Assembly: GCA_028571685.1 (NCBI GenBank)
Contig: CM053141.1
Coordinates: forward strand, 1,116,001-1,180,000
From: Heterohyrax brucei
Taxonomy: Eukaryota > Chordata > Mammalia > Hyracoidea > Procaviidae
DNA length: 64,000 bases
Reading direction: 5' to 3'
The position numbers and the translations under genes are program-made. This document shows, piece after piece, positions 44,061 through 64,000 of the stretch; position 1 is the stretch's first letter, and each line of letters begins with the position of its first letter. Under the pieces are notes generated by a model. The model saw nothing but the letters and a program-made list of their open reading frames with translations, had not been told where the DNA came from and made no database searches.

Positions 44061-45038
44061 AGTCCATGTCAATGTGGGTTGTGGCCCGTGGTATGACACC
44101 CACCGGCACATGCTCACATCACACCTCCAACATTCAGCTGCCCAGCTGTGTGAGTACACACTGGCCACGAGTATGCCACCAACCCTCCACTCAGGGAGAG
44201 TGACCTGCTTGAGCAGAGCAGCCAGTGAGCTGCAAGGCACCAGGACCTCACTGTCAACACCACCCCTGCTGGGGTTCCCCCTCTGAGGATGCCTACTGGT
44301 CCGGACGGCACACTCACACCCTGGTCACAGCAGCGAACCTTCTCATCTACTTTCAGAACCCTATTCTGCTGGAAAACCCAAAGCCACAAACGGGAGCCCG
44401 CAGAGGGCAGGTGGCGGCCCCGGAGCCTTAATCGCCTCAGCCTGGTCTCTCTGCATGCATTCCCCCATCTCCCCCATCGCCCCTAAGCTCTGCGGTCACC
44501 AGTTGTCTGGTGAGAAACAGTGACGTGTGCTCTGAGTCACCGAGAGCCTGCAGGTGGAGGGGTCTCTGCCCACTGATGCCTACCCCCTGGCCGAGCAGCG
44601 GGTGTTTCGGGGGGAGCCCTGGCTGAGCCAAGCCACCAGATGTAAAGGTTAGACCCGACTGGTGGCTGCGCTTGCATGGCACACAGGGTCGAGGCTGTGC
44701 TGGCGCATGCCCTATCTGGGGAGTGGGCACCTGTCTGCGAGGGTCCTGCTTCAGAGGACCAGCCGTGACACTGCAGAGCCTGGGCCACGCCCCTCGGTGC
44801 TACTGCCACCCAGGAAAATGTGGCAGGGAGTCTGGTCGCATGGCCCTGCAGTGCGTTTCAGAAACAGCCGCCCAACTCCTCCTGAGGCAGCAGGACAGTG
44901 ACTGCAGCGCCGCACCCCTGGGGAGCAGAGAACACGGGATGTCTACAGACCTGTAAATGGAGCGAACAGAAAGCCCAAGACAGTGTCCCTAAATTACACA
45001 TGTCCAAAACAGTGACACCACAGTTACCAAACCCTTGT

Positions 45039-45044
45039 TTTATT
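45039..45044 (-). terminator. CCT5: CCT5 polyadenylation signal
   Basis: AATAAA on the minus strand, about 120 bp beyond the CCT5 stop codon. This predicts a short 3' UTR. Confidence 0.75.
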
Positions 45045-45162
45045 ACAGCGTCTATGGCTTCGGGAGAGAAGAAACAGCACAGAGCTGCCCGTGCGCCCCG
45101 GCCCGTGGTCCCACCCACCGGTCACAGCAGCTACTCGCACAACATGGTGTCCCCACGCGCCC

Positions 45163-57863
<12,701 letters not shown>

Positions 57864-57927
57864 GATGCAGCAGCAGAATCCACTTCCCAGCAACCGGCAG
57901 AGCCCGCTGAAGAACCACCGGGCCAAC

Positions 57928-57939
57928 CTCTCGCGAGAG
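57928..57939. promoter_or_regulatory. TCTCGCGAGA element
   Basis: Perfect 12 bp palindrome around TCTCGCGAGA, a motif known from CpG-island promoters and bound by BANP when unmethylated. It lies 65 bp upstream of the CCT5 start codon. Confidence 0.8.
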
Positions 57940-58256
57940 GCCTCAACATCTCGCGCATGCGCAGTAGGTAACACGGGAGTTATTTCTCACCCGATACTAA
58001 TTTAATGCTGCGCAGTACTTTCTGGAACCGGCGGACTTGGGAAGCCGCCATCTGTAGGAAACGGTAGGGGGAAGCTCGAAGACAGACAGGAACTTTTAGA
58101 ACCTCCGGTCCAAGACGTGACAGAACTTAGTAACTGATTAAAACTAAGAAATTGAGTATTTCTGGATAGTAGACCCCAGAGAGAAGTTCATTTACGTAAG
58201 GAATTGTTTCCGTCTCGCTCCATTCCTGGAAGATGGTAGGAGCAACTTCCGGTCTA

Positions 58257-58271
58257 AAAAAAAAAAAAAAG
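58257..58271. repeat. A-run upstream of the ATPSCKMT start
   Basis: Fifteen A residues 16 bp before the start codon. Confidence 0.8.
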
Positions 58272-58287
58272 TCCCGGAAATCTCGCG

Positions 58288-58300
58288 ATGGAGCGCGGAG
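58288..58300 (+). CDS. ATPSCKMT: ATPSCKMT exon 1 coding part
   Basis: Thirteen coding nucleotides (MERG plus one base) before the donor 'ggag|gtgagg'. The human exon is similarly short. The start codon overlaps a TCTCGCGA element (58281-58288). Confidence 0.8.
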
Positions 58301-61300
58301 GTGAGGCGGGCGATGGGGAAGCTCCGAGCGCTGGCCGGGGGACGGAGGGCGGGCCCTGGGCTGGGGGTGCCGGCTCGCGGGGCGGGGTGGTCGAGCCCGG
58401 TATTTTACCTGCGGTGCCCCTCGCTCCTCGCCGTGGCGTGTGCCCAGTGCGAGGCCGCCCGGCGCGGGCTTGGCCGACAGCCCACCTGACTGTCGCCGAG
58501 ATCCCGCGGTGGCGGTGCGGAGCCACAGCCTTGTCGCTCACCAGCTGTGCGTCTTCGGACAAGTTAATTAACGTCTCTGTGCCTCCTCGCCTGCAAAAAT
58601 AGAAGAGACGAGACTGTCTAAAAACCGGCCAGTCCGTGGGTGGCCGACTCGTGGCGACCCCACGGATGTCAGCTTGGGGCCGCGCTGCACGGTTTTCAGC
58701 GGCGGGTGTTTTGTGAGTAGGCGGGCGGGCTCACTGTCGGGGAGCTGCCTGACTTGGCCCTCGGTGAGCGGTTTGCAGCACCCAGAGGCCTCCCGGCCGT
58801 GTCGGGCGGCTGGGAGCGTCCGGGGAGCTCGGTGGCCCGCCTGGTCCTTCGCGCACACGGAGTGTTTGTCAGATGAGCCCGCGTTGGGCCGAAACGGTGT
58901 AGCCACTTTCCCCAAGACGCGCGGCTAGTGAGAGGCGAAGCCTCGGCTCCGGTGCCGGGCTCGCAGCTGTCCGCCTGCGCGGGGCGCGGGTGCCGTCTGC
59001 CGCGGACCCCGCCGGCTGTGCCCCCGGGCACTGGGCGCGGGCTGCACTGCGCAGGCCGGGGGCCAGGGCTTTGCTGCTGTTCCCCCTAGTGCAGTGAGGG
59101 GGTCCTGGCCCTTTCCCCTTGGGTCCTCAGTGCCTGTTGCAGGAACGCCTGTGGCCAAGCATCCGACCTGGCCTGACATCAGGAACTGGCTTGTCGTTGA
59201 TGGGTGGTCACTTGGCCTCTCCCGGAACTCCGGTTCGCCAGCCGCTCCTTGGAAAGCCGGCTCCGACTTGTAGGCTCGCGGTGCGTCGGCTCGAGCGCCC
59301 GGTGATGGGTCTCGGGTCACCGTGGCGCTGCAGAGCCGGAGCCGCCTCGTCCGTCCGATGCCTTCTGCCCGCCACCCGACTGGCTGTAGGGTAGCCAGGG
59401 GGGCAGTCTTCGGGGCAGCAGACTGCGGTGTCTCCCCCGGAGCCGCTGAGGGGCTCACGCTGCTGACCTTTCGGTTCACAGCTGAGTCTGTAGCCGCTCT
59501 GCAGCGTGGCCCCTTCTCCTACCAGCAGATGATAAATGTCCAGAGCACGTAGGTGGAGTTAGGCCAGTGGAGAAAGACTGAGGCGTGGAAAGGACGTTCT
59601 GAGGTGGCTGTCCTGTACTTTTCAACCGGTGTGCACGGGCAAACGTACAAGGTGCTTAGCCTTGCCGTGTGGTGTGTGATCACGTGATTAGTTGGGACAT
59701 TCCAGGGTCAGGCACGCCTACTTGTTTAGATGGTGACTTGCAGCCGGTGCGCTCCCAGACAGCTGTCTTCTTTCTTCCTGGCTTTCTCCCTTTGGAGTGT
59801 GGATGAGAACCTGTGTGCTGTTTGGGCTCCTCAGTCGCTGCTAGTGGCTCTGGCTGTCCCGGGTCCCTGATGGCTGAAGTTTTAAACCACTGTCAGAAGG
59901 CAGTAACTAGCAGAGTTGGGGACAGAGGAGACGTTACCTGTGCCCCGTGGTTTACTTTCCGGGATTCACGCTTCTCAGCGGTCAGCAAGAATAGCCCAGA
60001 GCCGCCACGCGCTTTGTTTTGAGGTTGCAAACAGCGTATCAGACAGAAATCTTGGGCCACGTAGAGCAAAGAGTTCTGTGAATCTGAACGAGTTCCGTTA
60101 AAAAGGGCTGTGGCAGAGTCAGAGTCTGGATCTTAGTTTTGAATTTTCAGGGACAAATACACTTTTTATTAAATGGGGGTGGTGATAGAGTTACTGGATT
60201 CATGGAGTAACTTCTGGAAAAGCTCAGGCAGTGGGCATGGTCCTTGTTTGGAAATCTGTGTGAAGTTGAGCGACTGGGAGGCATAAAAGTACAGAAAATT
60301 GAGTAGTTTTGTCAGGGTGTACACTGCTGCTGCTGCTACATTTCTTAAAAGAATAAAGAGGGATTTTTGCTCAAAAAGTTTTGCCCCAGTGTGCACCGAG
60401 TGAAGCATACACAGTCTGGTGGCCAAGGCCCCATGCCGGCCAAGGCCCTGCTCAGCTAAGGTCTCTGGGTGGTGCTGACAGTGGGCACTTGACCACTAAC
60501 CTGAAGTTGGGTGGTGACAGCCACCCCACAGTGCTGCGGAAGAGAGGCCTGGCGATCCGCTTCCATGAAGATTACAGCTGAGGAGACCCCAAGGAGCAGT
60601 TTATTCTGGAGCAAGACTCCCTGGCTGTGGTCAACATGCGCCGGCTGCCTGCTGGTCCTGTTGCTGGAATCAGTCTTCCCTCCTCTCACCCTGTTTATTG
60701 CACTGCTGCTGGGCGTTGTGCACGCATTACAGCACTTCTCAGCACCCGCCGTGTCTGCCTCCACCTGGCCCCTCTAATTACACAGGCTGGGAGGCCTTCG
60801 ATGCCAGGAGCTCAGTGCTGTGTTCTTACGGCAGAAGTGCAGTGCACCCGTCTGCACCACAGGTGAGATAGGATTTGGATTGTCTGGCTCCTGAGTTTGT
60901 CCGTCAGCTGACTGGAGGACAAGTGCTGACTTAGAGAACAGGGTTAGGGCACTGTGCCCAGGCCGTGTGGCTGTGTGTCCCAGCGTCCCTGTGCTGCTGC
61001 AACAAGACGCATCGCAGGCAGGCGCCCGAGGGAACCGACCTTTCCTTCCTCAGGTTCTGGAGGTGGGGAGTTGGGGGTCAGTGTGTCCAACTGCCTCAAG
61101 TCCTTCTGAGAAAGGTGCTGTGCCAGGCCTCTGTCCTAGCATCTGGGGACAGTCAGCAGTCCTTGGCATTTCTTGTCCTTCCTGGGAATCTCTTTTCCCC
61201 CGTGGCTCTGGGTCTGTTCTGCTCTTTTTATAACTCAGAAAGATTAGGTTTGGGATCCACCACGCTGTGGTGTGGGGACTCTGGTGGTGTAGTGGTTAGC

Positions 61301-63400
61301 TCTGCGTCTGCTAACCGGACGGTCAGCAGTTCAGATCCACCAGGCATTCCTTGGAAACTATAGAGCAGTTCTACTCTGTCCTGTTGGTGTTGCTGAGTTA
61401 TAAAGACTGGATGGAAGTGGATTTGGCTTTTGGTTTTGTGCGACTGTGGTGCGATTTTATTAATGTAAGAAAACCGCTGTCTCTAAACAAGATCACCTTG
61501 CAGGTTCAGAGTTAGGGCCTGAGCATTTCTCTTTGAGGAAACACCTCAATCTGTGACAGTCTTGGTTAGGAGCAGCCACTGACTGGTAAATGTTCTCCAG
61601 GCATGTGGCCGTGAGTCCCCGGGACCTTTCTTGCTGCCGTCGTCAGCTGTGTTGGGTCCCGGTGACTCCATGGCGTAGTAGAAGGAAACACTGTGCAGTC
61701 TTGTATAATCCTCACGTGTCCTGTGGGTCAGAGTGCGTGATTCCCAGGGTTTTCACAGGCTGCTTTTCAGAGCCGACCTCCAGGCCTCTCTTCCTGGTCC
61801 GTCTTGGATAGCAGGCTCTGCTGAGACCCGCCCAGAGTCCCAGCCACACACGCCCACACACGCCCGTCCGCTGGCCGGCGGTGGTGGCTGCCCAGAGCTG
61901 CACAGCCCTAGAACATGTGATTCTTCCGCTGAGCCCCTCGTCCTTCCTGCCCCCCGCAGTGTCAGCTTTGCTGTTCTTCCTGCTCGTCTGTGCTGTCTTT
62001 ACCGCCCGTGATACTTTGTTTACCTACTGCCGCTGTCCTGCGTGGCTCTAGGGCTCGCAGACACGGTGCTGTGCAGGTGGCTCCGTCTGGAGAGCATCAC
62101 ACGAGGCGTGGCCCACAACCTTCTTAGAGCCACCTAAGTGGGTCTGCCACTGCACCGAGTCCCTCTGCGCTGATGAGCCCTCACTGGAACTTGCCTTAGG
62201 GGTGGGCGAGGTCAGGGCTGCCCTGCTGCAGCAGTCACTCAGGCCGTGTGCCAGTTTTTGGGGTCTCCCACGTTCCGCTTTGCACCTCACAAAGTTGTAA
62301 CTGATGCTCTCACTTCATGGAAGTGGTTGGCCGAATCATGCCCCCCAAAGGTGTCCCTGTTTTCATCTCCAGGACCTGTGACTGTATCACCTCAGGCAGT
62401 AGGAGCGTCTTTGACTAGTTATTCATCAAGTTCAAGAGTTTCTTAAGATATGAGATTCCACTGGACTCTGTTCGGAGGGGTCAGACTCAGGATGTGGGTG
62501 TTTGCGGTACCGCCTGTTTCCCTGTGATGGGCGAGGGGTCTGGTGGTGTCAGTCAGCCCTGGGGTGATTGGAGCGATTTTTTATTTTTTTGTTTCTTTTT
62601 TTGGATTGGCCATAGAAATGTCTTTGTCATCATTTAAGATTTTTGACCAAACCTGAGTTCTGTCTGTTCTGTTAATTCATGATATTTTTTTGCATCTGGG
62701 GGGTGGGTGCCAGATCAATTTTGATGTCAAATCCTTCTGTCCTTTTTGAAATTGGGAAATAACAAGACATTTCCAGGTTTAGTGGAGTATGAGGCTTTGT
62801 TGTGAAGTGTAAAACATGGTGATTGCATTTATGACTCCTATTCCTGGATGCTGAGTTCATGAATTACCAAATAAGTCTGAAGGCCTTGGTATCCAAGGAT
62901 GGTCCCAGGGACAAAGAAAATCCGAAGCCAGAAAGAAAAGGTTGTAGGCTTCCGTTGGTGTGGAGTCACTTTCTGCCAAACGTCTTCTCGTCAGTGGAGT
63001 CTGCGCTCTGCCTGGGCCCTGACGTGTAGTCTGGATGGCAGTCGGTGGGCTTACCGTCCCAGATTTCGCAGCCAGCACCATTCATGTCGGTCCTGTTGTC
63101 CTTGTCCCAGGTGTACCCCGGCTAGCCCTGCAAGAAGGACCTCCATCCCAGTGCGTCCCTCCCACAAGCTTGGAAGCTGACCGCTTGAAGACCAGACCCT
63201 GGGGTCTCTTCCTGACCGGCGTGGTTGGTGGGGCGCTCGTGGCCGTGTACGCGGTGGCCACGCCGTTCGTGATGCCAGCCCTGCGCAGAGTCTGCCTGCC
63301 TTTCGTCCCTGCAACCCCACGGCAGGTGGCCAACGTGGTGAGGCTGCTGCACTGCAGGCACGGGCCGCTGGTGGACCTGGGCAGCGGCGACGGACGCCTG
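58288..63400 (+). CDS. ATPSCKMT: ATP synthase c subunit lysine N-methyltransferase, 5' part (runs off the window)
   Basis: Mitochondrial membrane-anchored methyltransferase (formerly FAM173B) that trimethylates Lys43 of the ATP synthase c subunit. Two coding exons are here: 58288-58300 and 63111-63400, together 101 codons ending in phase 0 at a good donor. Residues 36-60 (GLFLTGVVGGALVAVYAV...) form the membrane segment. Residues 92-100 (VDLGSGDGR) are methyltransferase motif I, which binds S-adenosylmethionine. The segment from about residue 46 on is close to human; residues 6-33 are poorly conserved. Human reaches the same point at residue 102. The remaining exons, with the rest of the catalytic domain, lie beyond 64000. 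The start is fixed by context (G at -3 and +4), the 13 nt first exon and conserved phase. Confidence 0.9.
58625..58720 (-). mobile_element. AfroSINE-like fragment, antisense
   Basis: 'ggccgactcgtggcgacccc' and 'gcacggttttcagcggc' resemble the antisense SINE tail, in GC-rich DNA downstream of ATPSCKMT exon 1. Confidence 0.4.
60975..61210. repeat. old interspersed repeat
   Basis: 'ctgctgcaacaagacgcat' and 'ctcaggttctggaggtgggg' resemble an ancient mammalian repeat. Only a weak match. Confidence 0.3.
61273..61440 (+). mobile_element. AfroSINE-like, full length
   Basis: 'ggggactctggtggtgtagt', 'ctgctaaccggacggtcagc', 'agttcagatccaccaggcat', 'agcagttctactctgtcctg', 'ggatttggcttttggttttg'. In ATPSCKMT intron 1. 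Confidence 0.85.
62330..62480 (+). repeat. ancient mammalian interspersed repeat
   Basis: 'cgaatcatgccccccaaagg' and 'ctccaggacctgtgac' share the layout of the repeat at 4045. Diverged. Confidence 0.35.
63111..63400 (+). CDS. ATPSCKMT: ATPSCKMT exon 2
   Basis: Acceptor 'cttgtcccag', donor 'cctg|gtgagt'. It completes Gly5 and encodes residues 6-101, covering the membrane segment and SAM-binding motif I. Confidence 0.93.
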
Positions 63401-63754
63401 GTGAGTGGTGCAGGTGGCGTCACGGCCAGGAGCTGGGATTGCTTCCCAAGTGTCTTCCTTGGGTTTCTCGTGAGGTTCTGGGCCGACGGGCTGTGACGGA
63501 CTCTACAGAGTAGTCGTTTAGCTTTGCCTGACAAACGCTGGTGAGATTAGGGTTGGTTTTTCTCAGATTTAATTTGTCAAGGGAGAAAGCGCTCTAGATG
63601 TGACAGGTGAAGAGGAGGCGTTGTTAATTACCATGTTTTTGGTTAGAAATAGTGGAGCCAGCAGACCCTTTTTAGATGGGCACGTTTCCCTGTTCTGTGT
63701 TTCTGCCCCTTAGATGCATGTGCCTCCAGTTAGCTGCCTTTATACTGGGTGACA

Positions 63755-63987
63755 TTTTGCTGTGTTCATACGAGGTCTCTGGGCCAGAGCTGACTCGGTG
63801 GCACCTGGTCACAGTGCGTGTGTGCAGGGGTCTTTGCTGTGTTCACATGAGGTCACTGGGCCAGAGCTGACTCGGTGGCACCTGTTCACAGTGCCCGTGG
63901 ACAGGGGTCTTTGCTGTGTTCACATGAGGTCTCTGAACTGGAGCTGACTCGATGGCATCTGGTGACAGTGCCCGTGGACAGGGCCTG
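63755..63987. repeat. 77 bp tandem repeat, 3 copies
   Basis: 'tttgctgtgttca' recurs at 63756, 63833 and 63910, a strict 77 bp period. The unit contains 'gagctgactcggtggcacct', which resembles the tail of the AfroSINE. It may continue past the window edge. Confidence 0.92.
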
Positions 63988-64000
63988 TGAGTGGTGCCGA

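Larger units (their letters stand above)
57864..58287. promoter_or_regulatory. bidirectional CCT5 / ATPSCKMT promoter
   Basis: The two start codons lie head to head 425 bp apart. The gap lacks an evident TATA box for either gene. It contains a perfect palindrome CTCTCGCGAGAG (57928-57939), a perfect NRF1 palindrome GCGCATGCGC (57953-57962), a YY1 site GCCGCCATCT (58044-58053) and an ETS/GABP site ACTTCCGG (58245-58252). These are typical of TATA-less promoters of widely expressed genes. CpG-rich DNA extends on both sides, less so in the middle. Confidence 0.85.

Noticed and set aside
58257-58300. Processed retrogene because of the A-run next to the ATPSCKMT start
   Set aside because: The A-run is upstream of the coding sequence, the gene has a donor and a distant second exon, and gene order is conserved.

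Overview
This window is nuclear DNA from a placental mammal, most likely an afrotherian (elephant, manatee or hyrax group). It has spliced vertebrate genes, CpG-island promoters and no bacterial operons. It also carries many copies of a tRNA-derived SINE with the afrotherian form (a head like 'gtggtgtagtggttag', a tail like 'gactcgatggca...gggttt') and of a matching RTE-type LINE. The gene content and order (CMBL, CCT5, ATPSCKMT) is that of human chromosome 5p15.2, read in the opposite direction.

Layout. 1-8.5 kb: intergenic DNA made of simple repeats, RTE LINE pieces, SINEs and a minisatellite. 8.54-9.12 kb: CpG island with the probable non-coding first exon of CMBL (+). 9.12-30.98 kb: the rest of CMBL. 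Five coding exons give an intact 245-residue dienelactone-hydrolase-family protein. Its first intron holds an exact 12 x 74 bp minisatellite, a 48 bp minisatellite and a retroviral LTR-like block. 31-45 kb: the space between the converging 3' ends of CMBL and CCT5. A nearly complete, very young endogenous retrovirus (33754-41274, minus strand) sits here. 45.04-57.86 kb: CCT5 (-), 11 coding exons, intact at 541 residues, with two consecutive GC-AG introns. 57.86-58.29 kb: a 425 bp head-to-head promoter shared by CCT5 and ATPSCKMT, with TCTCGCGAGA, NRF1, YY1 and ETS motifs. 58.29 kb to the right edge: ATPSCKMT (+), first two coding exons only; the gene runs off the window.

The three genes are unrelated in function: a cytosolic serine-type hydrolase, a chaperonin subunit and a mitochondrial lysine methyltransferase. 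Only CCT5 and ATPSCKMT look co-regulated.

The retrovirus is the most striking element. It has 386 bp LTRs that differ at only three positions, all CpG-type, and a perfect 6 bp target duplication. Its gag-pro-pol is of betaretrovirus type, with dUTPase, a G-patch and both ribosomal frameshift sites intact. Pol is uninterrupted. The env is gammaretrovirus-like, as in type D viruses, but has a large internal deletion. Gag and pro each carry one frame break. Nothing in the window is prokaryotic, and I found no CRISPR array, tRNA or rRNA gene.
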